In this document: piece by piece, positions 1 through 6,152 of the stretch | Layout of the letters: each line of letters starts with the position of its first letter | How positions within the stretch are numbered: the first letter of the stretch is position 1 | Origin: Gammaproteobacteria bacterium | Lineage (GTDB): Bacteria > Pseudomonadota > Gammaproteobacteria > GCA-001735895 | Direction: 5' to 3' | Assembly: GCA_015494335.1 (NCBI GenBank) | Contig: WGBK01000089.1 | Location: 1-6,784, forward strand | DNA: 6,784 nucleotides | Program-made: the position numbers and the translations under genes | The notes under the pieces: generated by a model | What the model was told of the DNA's origin: nothing | Database searches by the model: none | What the model saw: only the letters and a program-made list of their open reading frames with translations

Positions 1-1
1 C

Positions 2-1762
2 ATCAAGACCGCCCTGGACAGCGTTTCGGCAAATGTCATGGTCACCGATGCCGACTACAACATCGTTTATATCAACCCGGCCATAGAGAAGATGTTCCAC
101 GATGCAGAGGATGACATCCGCAAGGATCTGCCGGACTTCGATGCCTCGAACCTGATCGGACAGAACATCGATATCTTCCACAGGAACCCCGAGCACCAGC
201 GCAGCATGCTCGATCGCCTCACCGAATCCTACACCGCCGATATCCGCGTCGGAGGACGTTACCTGCGCGTGATTGCGGCGCCGGTCATCTCCGACGAGGG
301 GCGGCGCATCGGAGCCGTGGCGGAATGGCTGGACCGCACCGCCGAAGTCGCCATCGAACAGGAACTCAACGAACTGGTGACCGAGGCCCAGGGCGGACAT
401 CTCAGCACCCGTTTGTCAATCGATGGCAAGCAGGGCTTTTTCCGTCAGCTGGCGGAGAATCTCAACGGCATGCTGGATGTGCTGGAGGCCACCTTCACCG
501 ACATCAACGGCGTCATGGGCGGCATGCGCAACGGCGACCTGTCGATGACCATCGACCGCGCCTACGACGGCCTGTTCGGCGAGGTCAAGGACAATGTCAA
601 CGGCACCATCGAACGCCTGCGCGAGATCGTTTCCGATATCCGCGAATCGGCGATGCAGATCGAGAGCAGTTCCACCGAACTGGCCCAGGGCAACCACAAC
701 CTGTCCAGCCGTACCGAGCAGCAGGCTGCGGCGCTGGAGGAAGTGGCCTCGAGCATGGAGGAGATCACCTCCACGGTGAAACAGAACGCCGACAATGCCG
801 AGCACGCCAATGTACTGGCCACCACGGCCGGCCAGACCGCCGACGAGGGCGGCCAGGTGGTCGAGAACGCGGTCATGGCGATGGAGGAGATCAACCAGTC
901 CAGCGCCCGCATTGCCGAGATCATCGGCGTCATCGACGAGATCGCCTTCCAGACCAACCTGCTGGCCCTGAACGCCTCGGTCGAGGCGGCGCGGGCCGGC
1001 GAACAGGGCCGCGGCTTTGCCGTGGTCGCCACCGAGGTGCGCAACCTGGCCCAGCGCAGCGCGACCGCCGCCAAGGAGATCAAGGAGCTGATCAACGACT
1101 CGGTGAAGAAGGTGCAGGCCGGTACCGAACTGGTCAACGAATCCGGCGAAAAGCTCGGCGAGATCGTCAGCGGCGTACGCAAGGTAAAGGACATCGTGGC
1201 CGAGATCGCAGCCGCCAGTTCCGAGCAGGCCACCGGCGTCGACCAGGTCAGCACCGCGATTACCAGCATGGACGATCTGACCCAGCAGAATGCCGCCCTT
1301 GCCGAGGAAGCCTCGGCCGCCAGCACCAACATGTCGGAGCAGGCCAAGATCATGGCGCGGCAGATGCAGTTCTTCAATACCCAGGTGAGCGAGAAAAAGG
1401 CCGGTTCCACGCTGGATTTCGCCCTCGCCCGCAACAAGCACAATGCCTGGAAGAATCGCCTGCGCCACTTCCTCGACGGCCAGGAACCGCTCACCGACGC
1501 CCATGCCGTTTCGCACAAGGACTGCGATCTGGGAAAATGGCTGTACAGCGACGGTCTCAAGCTCTACGGCGATCTCGCCTCGATGCAGGAAATGGAAGAC
1601 GTGCACGAGAAGATGCACGGTTACATCGGCGAGATCATCAAGCAGTACAACTCCGGCAACAAGGGCGAGGCAGAAAAACTCTACCAGCAGGTCACCCAGT
1701 GCTCCGATACCGTGGTGCGCTGCCTGAGCAGCGTCGAAAACGAAGTCAAGCATCGTCACTGA
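2..1762 (+). CDS. Methyl-accepting chemotaxis protein with PAS, HAMP-like and C-terminal CZB domains (5' end missing)
   Basis: Chemoreceptor that would control a CheA kinase through CheW. The frame is open to the left edge, so the ATG at 38 is internal and the true start lies upstream. Numbering from base 2: a PAS domain fills roughly residues 1-110 (VTDADYNIVYINPA is a typical PAS start). Two HAMP-like segments follow at about bases 362-480 and 498-630 (R-N-G-D-L-S is HAMP-like). The signalling hairpin occupies about 640-1380, with its highly conserved tip (IAFQTNLLALNASVEAARAG) from 941. The C-terminal 120 residues are a CZB domain: His480 (H-N-A-W), Cys508 (D-C-D-L-G-K-W), His535 and His539 (V-H-E-K-M-H) are the expected zinc ligands. 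No membrane segment is visible, so this may be a cytosolic receptor, but the missing N-terminus could hold one. CZB domains are known to bind zinc and, in some receptors, sense hypochlorite; the ligand here is unknown. It lacks a C-terminal NWETF-type pentapeptide. Confidence 0.96.
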   Translation: MKTALDSVSANVMVTDADYNIVYINPAIEKMFHDAEDDIRKDLPDFDASNLIGQNIDIFHRNPEHQRSMLDRLTESYTADIRVGGRYLRVIAAPVISDEGRRIGAVAEWLDRTAEVAIEQELNELVTEAQGGHLSTRLSIDGKQGFFRQLAENLNGMLDVLEATFTDINGVMGGMRNGDLSMTIDRAYDGLFGEVKDNVNGTIERLREIVSDIRESAMQIESSSTELAQGNHNLSSRTEQQAAALEEVASSMEEITSTVKQNADNAEHANVLATTAGQTADEGGQVVENAVMAMEEINQSSARIAEIIGVIDEIAFQTNLLALNASVEAARAGEQGRGFAVVATEVRNLAQRSATAAKEIKELINDSVKKVQAGTELVNESGEKLGEIVSGVRKVKDIVAEIAAASSEQATGVDQVSTAITSMDDLTQQNAALAEEASAASTNMSEQAKIMARQMQFFNTQVSEKKAGSTLDFALARNKHNAWKNRLRHFLDGQEPLTDAHAVSHKDCDLGKWLYSDGLKLYGDLASMQEMEDVHEKMHGYIGEIIKQYNSGNKGEAEKLYQQVTQCSDTVVRCLSSVENEVKHRH

Positions 1763-1772
1763 GTCCACGCAG

Positions 1773-2252
1773 ATGAATGCCACGGCCACAGCAGAACAGG
1801 AATACCTGACCTTTACCCTGGGCGAGGAACAGTACGGGGTGGATATCCTCAAGGTGCAGGAGATACGCGGCTGGGAACCCCTGCGCGAGATGCATGATGT
1901 CCCGCCCAGCATCAAGGGCGTGCTGGATTTCCGCGGACGCATCATTCCGATCATCGACCTGCGCATCCGTTTTTCTGTGCAGCCGGTGGACTATCTGCCG
2001 ACCACCGTGATCATCGTGCTGTCGAGACAGGAAGGCGACATGATGGGCGTCGTGGTTGACGCGGTTTCTGACGTGCTGAGCATCCGTTCCGAGGATATCA
2101 AGCCACCACCGAGCCTCGGCTCCCACATCAATACCGAGTATGTCAGCGGCATGGTCAGCCTGGAGCAGGGCATGGTCATGTTGATCGAAGCCGACCGATT
2201 GATCGACCCCGAAGCCATCGAAGCCGCCGAGCGGCAGGCGGTTTTGCCATGA
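1773..2252 (+). CDS. cheW: Chemotaxis coupling protein CheW
   Basis: Adaptor that links the receptor hairpin tip to the P5 domain of the CheA kinase in the cytoplasmic signalling array. The 159-residue length is normal for a single-domain CheW. The sequence tracks E. coli CheW from end to end by eye: LTFTLGEEQYGVDILKVQEI near the N-terminus, then I-K-G-V-L-D-F-R-G-R-I-I-P-I-I-D-L-R, V-V-V-D-A-V-S-D-V-L and T-E-Y-V-S-G-M. The conserved Arg of the F-R-G motif is present. The ATG at 1773 lies 10 bases after the receptor stop; the ribosome site is weak (GAG about 9 bases upstream), which fits coupling to the receptor gene. The stop codon overlaps the next start as ATGA. The receptor-cheW pairing suggests that they work together. 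Confidence 0.97.
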   Translation: MNATATAEQEYLTFTLGEEQYGVDILKVQEIRGWEPLREMHDVPPSIKGVLDFRGRIIPIIDLRIRFSVQPVDYLPTTVIIVLSRQEGDMMGVVVDAVSDVLSIRSEDIKPPPSLGSHINTEYVSGMVSLEQGMVMLIEADRLIDPEAIEAAERQAVLP

Positions 2253-2980
2253 CGGCAGGGAAGAAGGCGGGCGGAAGACGCGGCCCGAAGCAGGTGATCG
2301 ACTACGATCCGCTGGCCTGGCTGGAAGAAGGAGGCGAGGAACCGGCCTCACCCGAACCGCAGGTGGAAGCCGAAGCGCCCGCAAATGCCGATGAGCCAAT
2401 GGCTTCGCCACCGGAGACCGTCGATGCGGTCGAAACGGAGGCGGATCCCGGTTATGGTTTCTTCGACGATGCCGAAGCTGCGGAAACCGCAGTCGAGAGT
2501 TCGGCGGCCGAGGAGCCGGAACAGGATGTCGGCTATGGCTTTTTCGATGACGAGGAACCGGCTGCCGATACCGCTAAGGGCTCGGAGCCCGAAACTGAAA
2601 TCGACGAGAGCGGCTATGGATTCTTCGACGATGCGCCGAGCGGCGGAAGCGCCACGGAAGCCTGGAAGGATGAGGATGCGGTGATCCATTTCGGCGCAGA
2701 GCTGGTGATTCGCAATGTCGCCCAGGCCCATCGCCTGCTTGCCGAAACCCTGTCCCGGGGATTTGATGTGCGCATCGATGCCGGTGACCTGCAGAAGATC
2801 GACTGCGCCGGTCTGCAGATGATCTATAGTCTGGTGATGACGCTGGAAAAAACCGGCCAGAAGATTCACTGGGAAAAGCCTTCCCCGTTGATCGACGGCC
2901 GCGCCTCCGAAATCGGACTGCCTGCCCTGTGCCCGGCAGACGAGCAGGAAGGCGACGACAGCGCCTTTGGTTTTTTCTAG
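2249..2980 (+). CDS. STAS-domain protein with acidic N-terminal region carrying three GYGFFDD repeats
   Basis: 243 residues, starting at an ATG that overlaps the cheW stop (ATGA). Residues 1-17 are basic, followed by D-P-L-A-W-L at 20-25. Residues 26-143 are acidic, rich in Glu/Ala/Pro and probably disordered; G-Y-G-F-F-D-D occurs at 68, 95 and 122, an exact 27-residue period. From about 144 to 232 there is a STAS-type fold: a variable strand, then V-R-I-D-A-G-D-L-Q-K-I-D-C-A-G-L-Q, an amphipathic helix and an I-H-W-E strand. The site phosphorylated as Ser in SpoIIAA-type anti-anti-sigma factors is Cys186, so Ser phosphorylation at that position is not possible. The last residues are D-D-S-A-F-G-F-F, a variant of the repeat. 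STAS domains usually mediate protein contacts. Placed between cheW and cheR, it may be a regulator or scaffold of this chemosensory system. No precise function can be assigned. Confidence 0.9.
   Translation: MTAGKKAGGRRGPKQVIDYDPLAWLEEGGEEPASPEPQVEAEAPANADEPMASPPETVDAVETEADPGYGFFDDAEAAETAVESSAAEEPEQDVGYGFFDDEEPAADTAKGSEPETEIDESGYGFFDDAPSGGSATEAWKDEDAVIHFGAELVIRNVAQAHRLLAETLSRGFDVRIDAGDLQKIDCAGLQMIYSLVMTLEKTGQKIHWEKPSPLIDGRASEIGLPALCPADEQEGDDSAFGFF
2306..2323 (+). other. Short conserved-looking DPLAWL motif in the STAS protein
   Basis: Encodes residues 20-25, directly after the basic N-terminus and before the long acidic tract. It is a lone hydrophobic/aromatic patch in an otherwise polar, low-complexity region, which is the usual look of a linear binding motif. 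No partner is known to me. Confidence 0.4.
2450..2632 (+). repeat. Three coding repeats GYGFFDD at exact 81-base spacing
   Basis: The seven-residue motif is encoded at 2450-2470, 2531-2551 and 2612-2632, each start 81 bases (27 codons) after the last. The motif is identical at protein level, but codons differ at several third positions, for example in Gly, Tyr, Phe and Asp codons. The residues between motifs share only acidic/alanine-rich composition. This pattern suggests old duplication with selection on the aromatic-acidic core rather than a recent DNA-level tandem repeat. A related A-F-G-F-F ends the protein. Confidence 0.9.
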
Positions 2981-2982
2981 GA
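2979..2982 (+). promoter_or_regulatory. Ribosome binding site (AGGA) that may select ATG 2988
   Basis: AGGA lies across the stop of the STAS gene and the first base of the ATG at 2982. It is 5 bases before the second ATG at 2988, a workable spacing, whereas the ATG at 2982 has no proper site upstream. The downstream protein may therefore start two residues later than annotated. Confidence 0.4.
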
Positions 2983-3560
2983 TGAACATGAATTCGATCA
3001 GCGAAACGCCCCCCGGCCAGGCGGCCACCGACGAAAGGGAGGAATGGTCCCAGGTGAGGGAAACCGTGCGCATGCTGTTTCTCGCCGTGGCCCAGATCGA
3101 GATTGCGCTGGGCGAGAGCGATGATTCTGTCGGGCAGCTGACCACGGCCTTCACCCGGATGATGACCCATGAACAGTCCATCGCCGAATCCGTGGAACAG
3201 TTGCCCGATACACCGGAAACCCGAAGCCTGCGCGAGGATATCCGCGGCCGCGCCAACCAGGTCACTGCGGAAATGCAATCCGCCATCATGGCCTTCCAGT
3301 TCTACGACAAGCTGACACAACGCCTGGCCCATGTCGGTTCCAGCCTCGAGGCCATGAGCGAACTGGTGGGGGATGAACGGCGTCTGCACGACCCGGCCGA
3401 GTGGCGGGCCTTGCAGGACCGGATCAAGTCCCGCTACAGCATGCGCGAGGAGCGGGAAATGTTCGAGCGCATCATGCAGGGCGGCGATGTGCGGGAAGCG
3501 GTGCGCCTCTACAACGAGGCCCATCGGCAGGATTTGCAGGACGATGTCGAGTTCTTCTGA
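2982..3560 (+). CDS. CheZ-like putative CheY-P phosphatase (helical, DxxxQ motif)
   Basis: 192 residues (190 if ATG 2988 is used), one base after the STAS gene stop. Nearly all of it is predicted by eye to be helical, with a polar N-terminal tail. The centre reads IMAFQFYDKLTQRLAHV, which resembles the catalytic helix of E. coli CheZ (IMMAQDFQDLTGQVI). Asp109 and Gln113 keep the D-x-x-x-Q spacing of CheZ Asp143 and Gln147, the residues that act in dephosphorylation of CheY-P. The C-terminus is D-D-V-E-F-F after a polar stretch, reminiscent of the CheZ tail that docks on CheY (D-D-L-L-D-S-L-G-F). The length is close to that of CheZ (about 214). Similarity is confined to short motifs, so the assignment is inferred. 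The alternative is a helical chemotaxis accessory protein that only binds a response regulator. Its stop is one base before the cheR ATG, which implies coupled translation. Confidence 0.6.
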   Translation: MNMNSISETPPGQAATDEREEWSQVRETVRMLFLAVAQIEIALGESDDSVGQLTTAFTRMMTHEQSIAESVEQLPDTPETRSLREDIRGRANQVTAEMQSAIMAFQFYDKLTQRLAHVGSSLEAMSELVGDERRLHDPAEWRALQDRIKSRYSMREEREMFERIMQGGDVREAVRLYNEAHRQDLQDDVEFF

Positions 3561-3561
3561 C

Positions 3562-4398
3562 ATGAGTTCAGCCATCGACCACGACAAGGAATTCGAATTT
3601 ACCCGCGAGGATTTCGACTACCTGCGCAAGATCGTTACCGCCACCACCGGCATCATCGCCGACGACGACAAGTACACCATGTACTATTCGCGGCTGGCGC
3701 GCCGCGTGCGTAAGCTCGGTCTGAAGAATTTCCGCGAGTACCGCGCCTATCTCGAGGCCAACCGCGACGAGGAAATCATCGAGCTGGTCAACTCGGTCAC
3801 CACCAACCTGACCGCCTTTTTCCGCGAGAAGCACCATTTCGAATTTCTCGCCGACAGCATCGTGCCGAAACTGCGTGCCAGACGGCGTATCCGCTGCTGG
3901 TCCGCGGGCTGCTCCACCGGCGAGGAACCCTACAGCATCGCCATGACCCTGGCCGAGGCGATACCCGATATCCAGCGCTGGGATGTGGAGATTCTTGCCA
4001 CCGACATCGATTCCAATGTGCTCAGGAAAGCCGCCAGCGGCATCTATGAGATGAGCCGGGTGGATGGAATGGAGCCGCGCCTGCTCAAGCGCTTCTTCAA
4101 GCGCGGTGCGGGACGCAACGAAGGTTATGTGAAGATCAATCCCGAGTTGTCGGACATGATCCGCTTCGAGCAGCTCAACCTGCTGCATCGCTGGCCGATC
4201 AGCGAGCCGCTGGATTTCATCTTCTGCCGCAATGTGGTGATCTATTTCGACAAGCCGACCAAGAACAAGCTGGTCGATCGCTATGCCGACCAGCTGATCG
4301 ACGAGGGCTGGCTGTTCATGGGGCATTCCGAGTCGCTGTTCAAGTCCACCGAGCGCTTCAAGCTGCTGGGCAAGACCATCTACCAGAAGGTCGAGTGA
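3562..4398 (+). CDS. cheR: Chemotaxis protein methyltransferase CheR
   Basis: Uses S-adenosylmethionine to methylate receptor glutamates, raising kinase output during adaptation. 278 residues, normal for single-domain CheR. The N-terminal helical domain covers about residues 8-80 and contains S-R-L-A-R-R-V-R-K. The SAM-binding region has C-W-S-A-G-C-S-T-G-E-E-P-Y-S-I, then L-A-T-D-I-D-S-N-V-L. The C-terminal core has F-I-F-C-R-N-V-V-I-Y-F-D and M-G-H-S-E-S-L. The beta-subdomain loop (K-R-G-A-G-R-N-E-G-Y-V-K-I) shows no deletion relative to E. coli CheR (M-R-G-T-G-P-H-E-G-L-V-R-V), a feature linked to enzymes that bind receptor pentapeptides. The ATG at 3562 was chosen because it follows the upstream stop by one base and precedes the first CheR homology; the frame stays open further upstream, but that part is a shadow of the preceding gene. 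The stop overlaps the cheD start (TGATG). Confidence 0.97.
   Translation: MSSAIDHDKEFEFTREDFDYLRKIVTATTGIIADDDKYTMYYSRLARRVRKLGLKNFREYRAYLEANRDEEIIELVNSVTTNLTAFFREKHHFEFLADSIVPKLRARRRIRCWSAGCSTGEEPYSIAMTLAEAIPDIQRWDVEILATDIDSNVLRKAASGIYEMSRVDGMEPRLLKRFFKRGAGRNEGYVKINPELSDMIRFEQLNLLHRWPISEPLDFIFCRNVVIYFDKPTKNKLVDRYADQLIDEGWLFMGHSESLFKSTERFKLLGKTIYQKVE
4385..4390 (+). promoter_or_regulatory. Ribosome binding site for cheD (AGAAGG)
   Basis: AGAAGG lies inside the end of cheR, 7 bases before the ATG at 4398. The in-frame GTG at 4395 would have only 4 bases of spacing, so the ATG is the better start. Confidence 0.65.
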
Positions 4399-5045
4399 TG
4401 GCTGTCCCGGCGATTCGCAAGGAAGACTTTCCCAAGCCGCTACCCGGTTTCGAGGGCATCAACCGCTACTGGGACCGACGCCACCGGATGATCTCGGCCA
4501 AGATCCTGCCTGGCGAATACTATGTCACGATCCACAACGAGCTGATCTCCACCGTGCTCGGCTCCTGCGTTTCCGCCTGCGTGCGCGATGTACGCCACGG
4601 CATAGGCGCGATGAATCATTTTCTGCTGCCCTTGCATGATGACCAGCCCTGGTCGGAGCAGCTCGGCCCCGACAGCCTGGCCACCCGCTATGGCAACTAC
4701 GCCATGGAACACATGATCAACGATGTGCTCAAGTTCGGCGGGCGCAAGGAATATCTCGAGTTCAAGGTTTTCGGCGGTTCCAAGGTCATCAGCGACATGG
4801 GCAGCGTCGGCGACAACAATATCCGTTTCGTGCTCGATTACCTGGCGCTGGAAGGCTACCGCGTGGTGGCGCAGGATGTCGGCGGCATCAACCCGCGCAA
4901 GATCGTCTATCATCCCCAGACCGGCAAGGTGCGGATGAAGAAGATCCGCGACCTGCACAACGACACCATTATCAAGCGCGAAACCGAATTCATGCAATCC
5001 ATCGACAAGCCGGAGCAGGTCGCCGGCGAGATCGAGCTTTTCTGA
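4398..5045 (+). CDS. cheD: Chemoreceptor glutamine deamidase CheD
   Basis: Deamidates specific receptor glutamines to glutamate, creating methylation sites. The ATG at 4398 overlaps the cheR stop (TGATG), giving 215 residues. About 45 residues precede the conserved core, more than in Thermotoga CheD. The catalytic Cys57 lies in L-G-S-C-V-S and His74 in M-N-H-F-L-L-P; their 17-residue spacing equals Cys27-His44 of Thermotoga CheD. The position of the third catalytic residue, Thr21 there, is Ser51 here, with Thr52 next to it. Later motifs include F-K-V-F-G-G-S-K, N-I-R-F-V, and D-V-G-G-I-N-P-R-K-I followed by T-G-K-V. The C-terminus is G-E-I-E-L-F after a polar tail, similar to the tail of the CheZ-like protein. 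CheD also binds CheC in other bacteria, but no cheC is present here. Confidence 0.96.
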   Translation: MAVPAIRKEDFPKPLPGFEGINRYWDRRHRMISAKILPGEYYVTIHNELISTVLGSCVSACVRDVRHGIGAMNHFLLPLHDDQPWSEQLGPDSLATRYGNYAMEHMINDVLKFGGRKEYLEFKVFGGSKVISDMGSVGDNNIRFVLDYLALEGYRVVAQDVGGINPRKIVYHPQTGKVRMKKIRDLHNDTIIKRETEFMQSIDKPEQVAGEIELF

Positions 5046-5047
5046 GG
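5043..5047 (+). promoter_or_regulatory. Ribosome binding site for cheB (TGAGG)
   Basis: TGAGG overlaps the cheD stop codon and lies 7 bases before the GTG at 5055. It supports that GTG as the start, as does the immediate onset of the receiver-domain strand (I-R-V-L-V-V-D-D). Confidence 0.7.
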
Positions 5048-5054
5048 TAACCCC

Positions 5055-6110
5055 GTGATCAGAGTACTGGTCGTCGACGACTCCGCGCTGATCCGCCAGT
5101 TGCTGACGAAGATTCTCGAAAGCGATCCGCAGATCGAGGTGGTCGGCAGCGCCCCCGACCCTTATGTTGCGCGGGACAAGATCAAGAAACTCAACCCGGA
5201 TGTGCTGACACTGGACGTGGAGATGCCGCGCATGGATGGCGTCACCTTCCTGCGCAACCTGATGCGCCTGCGGCCGATGCCGGTGGTGATGGTTTCCACG
5301 CTGACCGATGCCGGGGCCGATGTCACCCTGCGCGCCCTCGAACTGGGTGCCGTCGATTATGTTTCCAAGCCCAAGCTCAATGTTCAGGAAGAGCTGCAGG
5401 GTTATGCCCGCGAGATCATCGACAAGGTCAAGGCCGCCGCCCGTGCCCGGGTGCGCGGCATCGATGCCTCACCGGCGGCATCGAAACCCTTGCAGGCGCC
5501 GTCGCGTGCCGCCGGTGCCGGGCATTTCAAGACCACCGACATGATCATTGCCATCGGCGCTTCCACCGGCGGCACCGAAGCGATCAAGGATGTGCTCTGC
5601 CAGTTGCCGCCGAGTACGCCGGGTATCGTCATCACCCAGCACATCCCGGCCGCCTTCAGCAAGCCCTTCTCGGAACGGCTCAACAACAATTCGGCAATGA
5701 CCGTGACCCAGGCCGAGGACGGTCAGCAGATCCTGCCCGGGCATGCCTATGTTGCGCCCGGCGACCGCCACCTGGAAGTGGTGCGGGACGGCGCGCGTTT
5801 TGTCTGTCGTCTGCTGGATACCGAGCCGGTCAACCGCCACAAGCCGTCGGTCGAAGTCATGTTCAACTCTGTGGCGCGCAATGTCGGCAAGAATGCCCTT
5901 TGCGTGCTGCTCACCGGCATGGGCGACGACGGCGCCGACGCCATGGGCGAAATGAAGAAGGCCGGCGCGCCGACCATCGCCCAGGATGAGGCTTCCAGCG
6001 TGGTCTGGGGCATGCCCGGCGAGGCGGTCAAGCGCGGCCATGCCGACGAGGTACTGCCGCTGCATAACATCGCGGAGCGCATTCTGTACCATGTCGCCAA
6101 GCGTGGTTGA
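5055..6110 (+). CDS. cheB: Protein-glutamate methylesterase/glutamine deamidase CheB
   Basis: Response regulator that removes receptor methyl groups when phosphorylated by CheA, the negative arm of adaptation. 351 residues, full length, with a GTG start supported by a TGAGG ribosome site. The receiver domain covers about 1-120, with acidic residues Asp8 and Asp9, phospho-acceptor Asp54 (T-L-D-V-E-M-P-R-M-D-G) and the S-K-P-K lysine motif. An Ala/Pro-rich linker runs from about 135 to 165. The esterase domain has Ser170 in G-A-S-T-G-G, His196 in T-Q-H-I-P and Asp292 in G-M-G-D-D-G-A. These sit exactly 6 residues later than Ser164, His190 and Asp286 of E. coli CheB, so the whole catalytic triad is intact. 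It lies 9 bases after cheD and closes the chemotaxis run in this window. Confidence 0.97.
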   Translation: MIRVLVVDDSALIRQLLTKILESDPQIEVVGSAPDPYVARDKIKKLNPDVLTLDVEMPRMDGVTFLRNLMRLRPMPVVMVSTLTDAGADVTLRALELGAVDYVSKPKLNVQEELQGYAREIIDKVKAAARARVRGIDASPAASKPLQAPSRAAGAGHFKTTDMIIAIGASTGGTEAIKDVLCQLPPSTPGIVITQHIPAAFSKPFSERLNNNSAMTVTQAEDGQQILPGHAYVAPGDRHLEVVRDGARFVCRLLDTEPVNRHKPSVEVMFNSVARNVGKNALCVLLTGMGDDGADAMGEMKKAGAPTIAQDEASSVVWGMPGEAVKRGHADEVLPLHNIAERILYHVAKRG

Positions 6111-6152
6111 AGGGGGTATCCTTCGGTCTTTCCGCTGACCCTGTGCCGAGCC

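Noticed and set aside
416..1966. Long open frames on the - strand and in the other + frame under the receptor gene
   Set aside because: They are shadows of a GC-rich coding gene: products are low-complexity Arg/Gly or Leu/Gly-rich with no family motifs, while the receptor frame shows clear domains.
2970..2984. T6 run just before the STAS stop, with the next gene's frame open across it: possible slippage giving a STAS-CheZ-like fusion
   Set aside because: Six Ts is short for slippage, the codons encode the meaningful G-F-F tail, and the next gene has its own ATG. Without orthologue data this is ordinary sequence.
3373..3561. N-terminal extension of cheR upstream of ATG 3562
   Set aside because: The extra 63 residues overlap the coding end of the CheZ-like gene, are Arg/Ser/Cys-rich with no CheR homology, and the ATG at 3562 sits at the expected place.
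6109..6124. Possible hairpin terminator after cheB (GAAGG / CCTTC with a 6-base loop)
   Set aside because: The stem is only 5 base pairs and no T-run follows, so it does not meet the usual form of an intrinsic terminator.
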